Of a stretch of DNA of 6,185 bases, positions 1 to 6,021 are shown one piece after another. Each line of letters starts with the position of its first letter. Position 1 is the first letter of the stretch. Below the pieces are notes generated by a model. It was not told the origin of the DNA and did no database searches. It was given only the letters and a program-made list of their open reading frames with translations. The position numbers were made by a program, and so were the translations under genes. Source of the DNA: Alphaproteobacteria bacterium (GTDB lineage: Bacteria; Pseudomonadota; Alphaproteobacteria; Sphingomonadales; Emcibacteraceae); contig JAUILB010000181.1 of the NCBI GenBank assembly GCA_030432815.1, positions 1-6,185 of the forward strand, given 5' to 3'.

Positions 1-873
1 GTCGATTTTTAATTCAATATCACCAATTGGTGCGCCTACATTTGATACAACTTCGTTTGTATCTAATACTTCGCGCATGGTAAGGCGTGGCATTGCTTCT
101 GTGCAGCCGTAATTATTGATATACCGCGCATTGGGAAACAGTTTTTTTAGATCATTAAGGTTGGCGTAGGGAAAAGGGGCGCCTGCAAAATTCACGACCT
201 TTACATTGTGGAGTATTGGCATGGTTGAATAATCAATTTTGGTAATTAAACCGATCTGTGCAGATACCATGCAAACCATTTCTGTTTTATGACGGTCAAG
301 ATATAAAAATGGCTCAAATGGTCCCATAATTGTGTTGTTAATATAGGTCGGTTTTTCATAATAAATCGCCCAAAGAAGCTGATTTATCAGTGAATAGGAA
401 TAGCAAACAGGAAGCAAAATGCCTGTGTTTTTAATATGTTCTAGTTTCTGACGTTCATGTATAAACTGGATACCTTTTTCAAGGCGCTCTTCTGTTGTAG
501 CAATGGCTTGCGGCGTACCCGTTGATCCGCTGGTCATTAGCACAAGCCGGACACCATTTTCAAAAATTGCCGGATTATCAGGAAGAACAACATTATCGCC
601 ATTGAAATAGCCGAATTTTGGAAATTGTTCCCTAAGCTTTTCGATTTTCATGGCAGGCCATTTACCGGAAATTATCACCGGGATAACACCTGCGTTTAAC
701 GCATCCAGAAACTTCCATACGGATTGCGGTTCATTGTCCAGCGGCCAGATCACGACATGGTTTTGAAAGCTTTTAAAATCAATTGAATGATTACAAGGAA
801 CTGGGTTCATATCATCAAACAATGTGAATTTTGATGTGCCTGCTAGGGCTTTGCGTATTTGCTTAAGCAGCAT
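1..873 (-). CDS. AMP-forming adenylating enzyme (ANL superfamily, DltA-like), C-terminal part beyond window
   Basis: Only the first 291 residues lie in the window; the frame runs open through base 1. Seen: adenylate-binding P-loop TSGSTGTPQ at residues 114-122, the A5 motif NNYGCTEA around 253-260, and the start of the GAPIGDIELKI segment (about 280-290) that follows A5 in this superfamily. The C-terminal lid with its catalytic lysine is outside. Family knowledge: such enzymes make an acyl- or aminoacyl-adenylate from ATP and load it on a phosphopantetheine thiol. Next to a DltC-like carrier protein and an MBOAT, loading that carrier is the likely role; D-alanine as substrate is possible but not shown. 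Oddities: the usual P-loop lysine is glutamine (Q122), and the P-loop sits earlier than in typical DltA (about residue 150), so the N-terminal subdomain is compact. The ATG at 873 is chosen because an in-frame TAG lies three codons upstream. It follows the microprotein stop by 6 bases, with AGGGA in the end of that gene as a distant ribosome site. Confidence 0.85.
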   Translation of the reverse strand, partial: MLLKQIRKALAGTSKFTLFDDMNPVPCNHSIDFKSFQNHVVIWPLDNEPQSVWKFLDALNAGVIPVIISGKWPAMKIEKLREQFPKFGYFNGDNVVLPDNPAIFENGVRLVLMTSGSTGTPQAIATTEERLEKGIQFIHERQKLEHIKNTGILLPVCYSYSLINQLLWAIYYEKPTYINNTIMGPFEPFLYLDRHKTEMVCMVSAQIGLITKIDYSTMPILHNVKVVNFAGAPFPYANLNDLKKLFPNARYINNYGCTEAMPRLTMREVLDTNEVVSNVGAPIGDIELKID

Positions 874-879
874 ATCTAA

Positions 880-999
880 CTAAAATCCCTGATATACAAA
901 AGCTACATTTTGTACTGAGGCAATGATAAGCAGAAATAGACAGATCACATACACAGCAATTTTAATTCTTGGATTTTTCCAGCTTATTTTCAAATTCAT
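880..999 (-). CDS. DltX-like single-pass microprotein (39 aa) with C-terminal FxYxxF motif
   Basis: Translation from the ATG at 999-997 gives 39 residues ending in TAG at 882-880. It begins MNLKISWKNPRIK, a basic N-terminus (K4, K8, R11, K13), then one hydrophobic helix at about residues 12-30 (VYVICLFLLIIASV core), then a short tail ending FVYQGF. By the positive-inside rule the N-terminus is cytoplasmic and the C-terminus periplasmic. F34-x-Y36-x-x-F39 matches the C-terminal motif of Gram-positive DltX (such as FIYNEF). In the dlt system that tyrosine is proposed to receive the acyl group from DltB and hand it to DltD. The start overlaps the MBOAT stop as ATGA (999-996), and the adenylating-enzyme start follows 6 bases after its stop, so the peptide is locked into the operon between dltB- and dltA-like genes. 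DltX also lies beside dltA in Firmicutes. The function is inferred from motif, topology and position; no alignment was run. Confidence 0.85.
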   Translation of the reverse strand: MNLKISWKNPRIKIAVYVICLFLLIIASVQNVAFVYQGF

Positions 1000-2237
1000 G
1001 ACACTAACCCAAACGTAATTATGGTGAGATAATTTGATACAGCGGCATCAAAGGAATCCGCTTTCATTGTAAGCGAATATCCGAGAGAAACATACCACCA
1101 GACAATCGGCACTGAAATGTAACGCCAGGCTACTGTTGATCGGTATTGATTTAAAAATTCAATTTTCACAATGTTTCTTTGATAGCTGCTAAGAATTACT
1201 AACCCTAAACCATGATGAAATCCCCATAGTATCCACCCGGGAAGAATACTGTGCCACGCCCCGATGGTAAGCATGGTACAAACAAGCGCGACATTCGGCA
1301 TTCTGTATTTCATCAGTATGGGAAAATACACATAGTCGCGTGCCCAGCTCGACAGGCTGATATGCCAGTTACGCCAGAATTCAGCCAGCGTTGAGCGTAG
1401 AAGCGGGAAATTAAAGTTTTCCATAAGTCTGTAGCCGAACAAGTATCCAATACCAATGGCAAGTGATGTGTAACCTGCAAAATCGAAATAAAGGCTCATA
1501 AATTTGGCAAAGCTGGCAAATAACAAAATATTCCATGGAAGCGGTGTTGCTCCGGGTTCCATATAGAGGGCCGGTAACAGAAAAGCGCTTATTATCATGT
1601 CGGAAATAATAAGCTTCTGGATTAAGCCGATCATGATGCGTTCAAGTCCCATCGCCATATCGGAACGCCTGAATTCAATATTTTGCGATTGTGGGTAAAA
1701 ATTATTATAGCGTTCAATGGGTCCCGACAGAAACATCGGGAAGAAATACAAATAGTTCAAAAATGTAAGAAGATTATTTTCCTTAAATTGGCCTCTTGAA
1801 CATTCAATCAGATAATGAACCATTTTAAAGGTATAGTAGCTTATCCCTACGGGAACGGCTATTTGTATAAAATCCGAAAATTGCGCCATTACGGGTTGTA
1901 AGAGTTTTATGTAAACCATAGCCGAAAGTGTTACAATTATACTGATAAGCAACATTATAAGGTTTGGCCGGTGTCGAAGTATTTTTCCCCAGTAATAAAC
2001 AAGTGTTCCGCCACCAATCAGTGCGACACTGGATATAAACACCATTTCAAAACTTACCAGTTTAAGGCTGATAACAGAGACTATTGCGCCACTCGCCATT
2101 AACAATAAAACTTGCTTCAGAAAATCTGTCTTGCAGACACCCCAGTATAAAACCCAAGCCATGATGGCCATTGCAAAGGCAAAATATGAATAATAGAAAC
2201 TTAAGGGCTCACCGAAGATCATCTGCTGCCCTTTCAT
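996..2237 (-). CDS. MBOAT family membrane O-acyltransferase (DltB/AlgI-like)
   Basis: A 413-residue polytopic inner-membrane protein with roughly ten hydrophobic segments, close to the usual DltB length. MBOAT signatures in order: VGISYYTFKMVHYLIE at about 130-145, FLSGPIERY at 169-177, FDFAGYTSLAIGIGYLFGY at 251-269, NFNFPLL (274-280), then FWRNWHISLSSWARDYVYFP at 287-306, and GAWHS (326-330) with WGFHHG (338-343). H292 and H329 correspond to the two conserved histidines of DltB; H329 is the presumed catalytic one. Family role: takes an acyl group from a cytoplasmic carrier and passes it through the membrane. With a carrier-protein gene, an SGNH gene and a DltX-like peptide alongside, this is the DltB-type member rather than plain alginate-type AlgI. 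The start overlaps the SGNH gene by 29 bases; an in-frame ATG at 2222-2220 (M6) has a better ribosome site and may be the true start, giving 408 residues. The stop TGA shares bases with the microprotein ATG. Confidence 0.93.
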   Translation of the reverse strand: MKGQQMIFGEPLSFYYSYFAFAMAIMAWVLYWGVCKTDFLKQVLLLMASGAIVSVISLKLVSFEMVFISSVALIGGGTLVYYWGKILRHRPNLIMLLISIIVTLSAMVYIKLLQPVMAQFSDFIQIAVPVGISYYTFKMVHYLIECSRGQFKENNLLTFLNYLYFFPMFLSGPIERYNNFYPQSQNIEFRRSDMAMGLERIMIGLIQKLIISDMIISAFLLPALYMEPGATPLPWNILLFASFAKFMSLYFDFAGYTSLAIGIGYLFGYRLMENFNFPLLRSTLAEFWRNWHISLSSWARDYVYFPILMKYRMPNVALVCTMLTIGAWHSILPGWILWGFHHGLGLVILSSYQRNIVKIEFLNQYRSTVAWRYISVPIVWWYVSLGYSLTMKADSFDAAVSNYLTIITFGLVS

Positions 2238-3318
2238 AAGTTACCTGGTCCAGCCATTTAAGAAAATAGTCAGACCATTTTTTTCGCCCTGGACGCCAGA
2301 CATGGGTCATGTCATGAAAATCGGTCAGTTCAAGTCCGATTTGTTCATTAAAATTTATGTATGTGATTCCGTAGTCCGTTGTGAGCTGACCAATTATCCG
2401 TTCATAGTCGTCCTGCCATGGCACGAATGTTGTATCACCTTTCATGCGTGCCTGTTCAATAAAATAAACCTTGGCCCCGGATTTGAGAATTTTTTCAAGA
2501 ATGATGCGGAATAACCGCGTGTTATAGTCGTGGGCAATATCAAAACCGTCTTCCAGTACACCAATTTTTTCTTCCTGGTTAATGCGGATTATCTCTTCGC
2601 TACCCACACCTAAACTATCGTAATCAAATCTGGATAATTCTGAATAGGAACCATAAATATTTTTTTGGGCCCAATCACGCAGTCCCAGATTAATGTCATT
2701 ATAAAGCTGACTTCGAAGTGTCAGTAGATGATTTTTTCTTATCATCTGCTCATCAATATAATCTGTAATTTCCGGGACAGTCTCAAGTCTGTCATGTAGT
2801 GAATATATGTGTTGTATTGGGTGAAAATTACTGACAAAACCGACTGTAAATTCTGGTGTTCTTGCAAAATTTGATGGTGTCAGATTAAAAATAACTGTTT
2901 GATCTGCCCTGAAATTAATCCGCTCGACAAATACCAGTGTTTGTAAAAAGGTTTGCGCAATGGAGGAAAAGTTTACAAATGACATATCCTTGCCATAGAT
3001 TTCCCTGAACTGAGCTTCCAATTTATCCGGATTTTCAAATGAGGCCCGTGAAGATGACGTTCCAAAAACAATGGTATCGAACGGTTCTTCATCCTGCCTT
3101 TCGATGATCTGATAAATTTCGGCAATTTGATCCTGAGATCTGCTTCCGCTAAAATGATATTTTGATGTGGAAAGCATTGCTTCTATTGGCAGAAAGAAAA
3201 CAACAGAGGCAAGGAGAGCTGCGAATAAGCCCAGTGTTATGCACCATTCCTTAAAACCCAGAGGTTCATTTTCATAATCCACCCTAGGCATCTGTAATTT
3301 TTTGGCTGGCGCCTTCAT
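2209..3318 (-). CDS. Membrane-anchored SGNH-hydrolase-like acyltransferase (DltD-like)
   Basis: A 369-residue protein with one N-terminal membrane segment at about 26-43 (ITLGLFAALLASVVFFLP) preceded by a cytoplasmic tail, and a large domain expected in the periplasm. SGNH-type blocks are visible: DTIVFGTSSSRASF at 81-94, with S88 as candidate nucleophile in G-T-S; FNLTPSN at 144-150 as candidate Asn block; and DMTHVW at 336-341, whose D336 and H339 form the DxxH pair ending the triad. DltD and AlgX/AlgJ-like proteins share this build and finish acyl transfer to a polymer outside the membrane. Position between the carrier protein and the MBOAT supports a DltD role; overall similarity to Firmicutes DltD looks low, so the acceptor may differ. 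Its ATG shares a base with the carrier-protein stop (TAATG, 3320-3316) and has no evident ribosome site, which implies translational coupling. M10 is a less likely alternative start. Confidence 0.82.
   Translation of the reverse strand: MKAPAKKLQMPRVDYENEPLGFKEWCITLGLFAALLASVVFFLPIEAMLSTSKYHFSGSRSQDQIAEIYQIIERQDEEPFDTIVFGTSSSRASFENPDKLEAQFREIYGKDMSFVNFSSIAQTFLQTLVFVERINFRADQTVIFNLTPSNFARTPEFTVGFVSNFHPIQHIYSLHDRLETVPEITDYIDEQMIRKNHLLTLRSQLYNDINLGLRDWAQKNIYGSYSELSRFDYDSLGVGSEEIIRINQEEKIGVLEDGFDIAHDYNTRLFRIILEKILKSGAKVYFIEQARMKGDTTFVPWQDDYERIIGQLTTDYGITYINFNEQIGLELTDFHDMTHVWRPGRKKWSDYFLKWLDQVTYERAADDLR
2229..2234 (-). promoter_or_regulatory. Ribosome binding site favouring the internal MBOAT start
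   Basis: AAAGGG lies six bases before the ATG at 2222-2220. The upstream ATG at 2237-2235 has only AGG with a short spacer. This site makes M6 of the longer reading a credible real start and shortens the overlap with the SGNH gene from 29 to 14 bases. Confidence 0.45.
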
Positions 3319-3560
3319 TAGTCGTTCAAGCTTTCTGAAAATCTGATAATTTTATCTATACTATCAAAATTTTCCAGTGATAGCTGGCTTGGTGTTACCT
3401 TGGTTTTAAGTTGGCTTTCAACCAGAACGACCAGATCAAGTAAATCAAGTGAATCAATTATACCGCTTGAAAAAAGCGGTGCATCATCCGCAAGTTCGTC
3501 TTGTTCAACCCAGGTTTTTTCACATATAAAATTTCTTAATTTATCTCTGAAATCAGACAT
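3318..3560 (-). CDS. Acyl carrier protein (DltC-like phosphopantetheine carrier)
   Basis: Eighty residues, the size of DltC and other stand-alone carriers. The sequence is acidic and helical, with the attachment motif GIIDSLDLLDLV at 33-44; S37 in D-S-L is the predicted 4'-phosphopantetheine site. The segment LFSSGIIDSLDL resembles DltC (a G-L-L-D-S type motif) and also many carriers for non-ribosomal and polyketide-like systems. In this operon it most likely accepts the activated acyl or aminoacyl group from the adenylating enzyme and presents it to the MBOAT on the cytoplasmic face. No phosphopantetheinyl transferase gene is in the window. The ATG at 3560 is preceded by AGGGA at a short distance (3 bases). 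As the first gene after a 123-base gap, it appears to open the dlt-like transcription unit. Confidence 0.9.
   Translation of the reverse strand: MSDFRDKLRNFICEKTWVEQDELADDAPLFSSGIIDSLDLLDLVVLVESQLKTKVTPSQLSLENFDSIDKIIRFSESLND
3462..3480. repeat. Perfect inverted repeat inside the carrier-protein gene
   Basis: ACCGCTT (3462-3468) and AAGCGGT (3474-3480) are exact inverted copies of 7 bases around a 5-base loop. In the mRNA this could fold just before the codons for the phosphopantetheine motif (it encodes PLFSSG). There is no T-tract directly after it on the minus strand, so it is not a terminator. It may be chance. Confidence 0.5.
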
Positions 3561-3683
3561 ATTTCCCTGCTTTATAATTTTTATAATATAATCAAATAAT
3601 TTCGTATGAGATTAGCCCAATTATATTAATAAATTGTTTCGGCACAGGAGACGAAATTTTGAAATAATTTCAATATTTCACAA
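3561..3683. other. AT-rich intergenic gap before the dlt-like operon
   Basis: This 123-base stretch separates the hydrolase stop from the carrier-protein start, far wider than any other junction downstream. It carries no credible gene. It holds an exact TATAAT on the minus strand and a short AT-rich inverted repeat GAAATA/TATTTC (3661-3666 and 3674-3679) that lacks a following T-run. It is the natural place for a separate promoter for the downstream module. Confidence 0.6.
3620..3625 (-). promoter_or_regulatory. Candidate -10 box for the dlt-like operon
   Basis: The minus strand reads TATAAT exactly here, about 60 bases upstream of the carrier-protein ATG. No good TTGACA-like -35 element lies 16-18 bases further upstream (closest reads CTGTGC or CCTGTG), and the region is AT-rich, so a chance match is quite possible. 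Confidence 0.25.
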
Positions 3684-4442
3684 TCAGTTACAATTTTTCA
3701 TGAATTTTTCACTGATAGTTACAAGATGTACAGGTGTTTCATGCATAGGAAAATGTCCGGAACTTCCAATTACCTCAATACGGCAATTATTATACCATTT
3801 CATCAAAGTTGCTTTCATAGCATCTTCCGTTATAGCCTGATCCTGTTTGCCGATAATAGCAAGACAGGGGGTGCCTAGTCCGGACATTTTTTCTGCAAAA
3901 TCTGTTTCTGTCCAGGCCAGCATGTAATTATGGAAGGCCTTTTCAGTCGTCGTTTCACGTGAACGACGCAGAATATAATCATACCAACAGTCAGAATATT
4001 GTTCACTGGTGAGGAATTTAAGGATGCCGATACGGTTGGCATCCTCTTTGGCGGCATTATGGAATAATTCTTTTCCGGCGTCATCAAGGGGTGATCCACA
4101 TGCGGGAACCGGCGTGATGGCAACAACGGATTTTACACGGTCAGGCGCTATAGTATTTATCATTTGTGCGGCCATTCCCCCCATAGAGTGGCCCATCACG
4201 TGAAAATTATCCCATCCCGCTTCAGCCGCCGCGGCAATTGCATCGTTTGCGATTTCGTTGATGGAAAAGTTTCCGTCCAACTCTTTTGAGCCACCATAAC
4301 CCCGATAATCCATCAGCAGGTAAGAAAAATTATTCAAGTCCATGAAGGGACGTAATCCATCATAACAGCTACTGTCGCTCCACCAGCCATGAAGCAATAT
4401 TACTTTTTCATTTCCACTGCCGATTAATTCATAACGTGCCAT
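3684..4442 (-). CDS. Alpha/beta-hydrolase fold protein
   Basis: A 252-residue soluble protein with no signal peptide. Seen: LLHGWW at 16-21 (oxyanion-hole HG), DYRGYGGS at 45-52, the nucleophile elbow GHSMGG at 84-89 with S86, IIGKQD at 196-201 with D201 as the acid, and GSSGHFPMHETP at 226-237 with H230. The Ser86-Asp201-His230 triad is therefore complete. The fold covers esterases, thioesterases, lactonases, haloperoxidase-like and C-C hydrolases, and the substrate cannot be read from sequence. It starts 18 bases after the aldehyde dehydrogenase stop, with AGGAAGGA upstream as ribosome site, so the two are probably co-transcribed. If linked to the dlt-like genes, an editing thioesterase or ester hydrolase making the acyl precursor are both possible; this is inference. 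A near-palindrome at 3948-3968 (TTCACGTGAA core) lies inside the gene. Confidence 0.88.
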   Translation of the reverse strand: MARYELIGSGNEKVILLHGWWSDSSCYDGLRPFMDLNNFSYLLMDYRGYGGSKELDGNFSINEIANDAIAAAAEAGWDNFHVMGHSMGGMAAQMINTIAPDRVKSVVAITPVPACGSPLDDAGKELFHNAAKEDANRIGILKFLTSEQYSDCWYDYILRRSRETTTEKAFHNYMLAWTETDFAEKMSGLGTPCLAIIGKQDQAITEDAMKATLMKWYNNCRIEVIGSSGHFPMHETPVHLVTISEKFMKNCN

Positions 4443-4460
4443 TTTAATGCTTGTCCTTCC

Positions 4461-5891
4461 TTATTCACTGGCAATACCTGTTATCGCTTTAATTTCCAGA
4501 TAGTCCTGTAAGCCCCAGATACCTTTTTCACGGCCATTGCCGGACTGCTTATAGCCACCAAACGGTGTTTTGGCATCGCCGCCCCTGTAATTTAAAATCA
4601 CCTGACCGGCGCGGATTTTATTGGCGACTTCAAGTGCATGATCCATGTTTTGTGAGCAAACATAACCAGCAAGGCCGTAGTCGGTATCATTGGCAATTTC
4701 AATGGCTTCCTCTTCGGTATCATACCCGATTATGGTTATGACAGGGCCAAAAATTTCTTCCCTTGCGATAGTCATATCATTGTTCGCGTTGGCAAAAACG
4801 GTTACCTTGACATAATATCCCTTGTCCAGACCATCCGGTCGGCCAGTACCACCAACAACCAGTTCTGCCCCTTCGTCAATACCTGCCTGAATGAGGCCCT
4901 GTATTTTGTCAAATTGAACTTTACTAACGACGGGGCCAAGATCAGTTGCTTCGTTTGTCGGGTCACCAATAATAATGCTTTCTGCTGCCTTTTTGGCTGT
5001 TTTAATAGCCATTTCCATATGTTCGTTTGGCACCAGCATCCGTGTTGGCGCATTACATGATTGTCCACTATTATTCATACAATAAATCACACCATCATAG
5101 ACCGCTTTTTCAACGTCAGTGTCACGTAATATAATATTAGCGGATTTGCCTCCAAGTTCCTGTGAAACACGTTTAACAGTATCTGCTGATGCTTTGGCGA
5201 CAGCAATGCCCCCGCGTGTTGAACCGGTAAATGACATCATATGAATATCAGGATGTGCTGACATCGCTTCACCAACTTCCGGACCGCTACCATTAACAAG
5301 ATTAAATACACCCGCAGGGGCGCCCGCCTCATCAATCACTTCGGCAAGCAGCATTGCATCCAGCGGTGCAATCTCACTTGGTTTTAAGACAACGCAGCAA
5401 CCCGCGGCAAGCGCCGGGGCAACCTTACAGGCGACCTGGTTCACAGGCCAGTTCCACGGGGTAATCAGACCGCAAACTCCAATGGGTTCGTAGCGATGAA
5501 TAAAACCATTATCCATCCATTCGAATTTAAACCCCCTTAAGGTATCAAGTGCGCTTTGAAAATGACGTATGCCAACTGCTGCCTGGTCATTTCTTGAAAG
5601 GGTGACGGGGGCTCCCATTTCCTGTGTAATAATTTGGACAAATTCTTCATAGCGACGTTTATATATATCCAGAATGCGTTCCAGCAGTGCGGCCCGGTCA
5701 TCAACAGACCAGTTGGAATATATCGGGAATGCTGCTTTTGCGGCGGTAACGGCTTTATCCACATCCGCTTTTGTCCCAAGGCTAATCTGTGTGAAGGGTT
5801 CTTCGGTTGCCGGATTAATCACATCAAATATATTTTGTATGGTTGGGTCAACCCATTCGCCGCCGATATAAAATTTTAAATTATTATCCAT
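4461..5891 (-). CDS. NAD(P)+-dependent aldehyde dehydrogenase
   Basis: A 476-residue full-length member of the aldehyde dehydrogenase superfamily, cytoplasmic, oxidising an aldehyde to a carboxylic acid. Seen in order: TPWNWPVN at 144-151 with N147 (oxyanion), KPSE at 170-173 (cofactor binding), FTGSTRGG at 221-228 (Rossmann glycine motif), ELGGKSANI at 246-254 with the general base E246, NSGQSC at 274-279 with the catalytic C279, EEIFGPV at 378-384 with E379 (ribose contact), and PFGGYKQSGNGRE at 443-455. All key residues are intact. It resembles the broad class of betaine-, lactaldehyde- and phenylacetaldehyde-type enzymes; the substrate cannot be assigned. The ATG at 5891 is supported by AAAGGG seven bases upstream (5904-5899). 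It is the first gene of a pair with the alpha/beta-hydrolase. Its product acid could in principle feed the adenylating enzyme of the dlt-like module, but this is speculation. Confidence 0.95.
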   Translation of the reverse strand: MDNNLKFYIGGEWVDPTIQNIFDVINPATEEPFTQISLGTKADVDKAVTAAKAAFPIYSNWSVDDRAALLERILDIYKRRYEEFVQIITQEMGAPVTLSRNDQAAVGIRHFQSALDTLRGFKFEWMDNGFIHRYEPIGVCGLITPWNWPVNQVACKVAPALAAGCCVVLKPSEIAPLDAMLLAEVIDEAGAPAGVFNLVNGSGPEVGEAMSAHPDIHMMSFTGSTRGGIAVAKASADTVKRVSQELGGKSANIILRDTDVEKAVYDGVIYCMNNSGQSCNAPTRMLVPNEHMEMAIKTAKKAAESIIIGDPTNEATDLGPVVSKVQFDKIQGLIQAGIDEGAELVVGGTGRPDGLDKGYYVKVTVFANANNDMTIAREEIFGPVITIIGYDTEEEAIEIANDTDYGLAGYVCSQNMDHALEVANKIRAGQVILNYRGGDAKTPFGGYKQSGNGREKGIWGLQDYLEIKAITGIASE

Positions 5892-5937
5892 TTTGTAGCC
5901 CTTTATTTATTTGAAGTGGTCCAAATTGCCGACGGAC

Positions 5938-5966
5938 AATATAATGCCACTGTTCCTGAAAGGTAA
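5938..5966 (-). promoter_or_regulatory. Candidate promoter for the aldehyde dehydrogenase gene
   Basis: On the minus strand TTACCT (5966-5961) and TATATT (5943-5938) are separated by exactly 17 bases. The -10 matches 5 of 6 consensus bases, the -35 only 3 of 6. The site is about 47 bases before the start codon, in the only gap between the partial upstream gene and this one. A short inverted repeat TTCCT/AGGAA (5953-5957 and 5966-5970) overlaps it. Confidence 0.35.
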
Positions 5967-6002
5967 GGAAAATATGATCTCAATTAAGTAATTTTATCGA
6001 AG

Positions 6003-6018
6003 AAGCCTGATACAGGCA
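6003..6018 (-). terminator. Possible weak hairpin terminator after the partial upstream gene
   Basis: The minus strand reads GCCTG-TAT-CAGGC (6017-6005) followed by TTCTTC, starting 4 bases after the TGA of the upstream gene. The stem is only five pairs and the T-run is interrupted, so termination would be weak, but the placement directly behind a stop codon fits. Confidence 0.4.
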
Positions 6019-6021
6019 AAT

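Noticed and set aside
1722..1741. Inverted repeat TCCCGA/TCGGGA with 8-base loop
   Set aside because: It lies in the conserved SGPIERY-coding part of the MBOAT gene and has no T-run, so it is a coincidence of coding sequence rather than a terminator.
2302..2514. Plus-strand open frame of 70 codons
   Set aside because: It lies wholly inside the DltD-like gene on the opposite strand, encodes no recognisable motif and has no ribosome site or neighbours in that direction.
996..3318. Alginate-type acetylation (AlgI with AlgJ/AlgX) as the identity of the MBOAT and SGNH pair
   Set aside because: The motifs alone would allow it, but the adjoining carrier protein, adenylating enzyme and FxYxxF microprotein point to a dlt-type relay.
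3661..3679. Hairpin GAAATA/TATTTC behind the hydrolase as a terminator
   Set aside because: The stem is six pairs, almost all A-T, and on the coding strand it is followed by A residues instead of T residues, so rho-independent termination is not supported.
3634..3840. Plus-strand open frame of 68 codons starting in the intergenic gap
   Set aside because: About three quarters of it is antisense to the conserved C-terminal part of the hydrolase, including the catalytic histidine region; the predicted peptide shows no domain. It is best explained as a chance frame.
3948..3968. Near-palindrome with TTCACGTGAA core and CGTCG/CGACG flanks
   Set aside because: It falls inside the hydrolase coding region, far from any start, with a one-base bulge. 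It looks like an operator but the position makes chance or coding constraint more likely.
4802..5779. Minus-strand open frames at 4802-5068 and 5537-5779
   Set aside because: They are out-of-frame readings of the aldehyde dehydrogenase gene, which is intact and carries all catalytic motifs; the alternative peptides resemble nothing.
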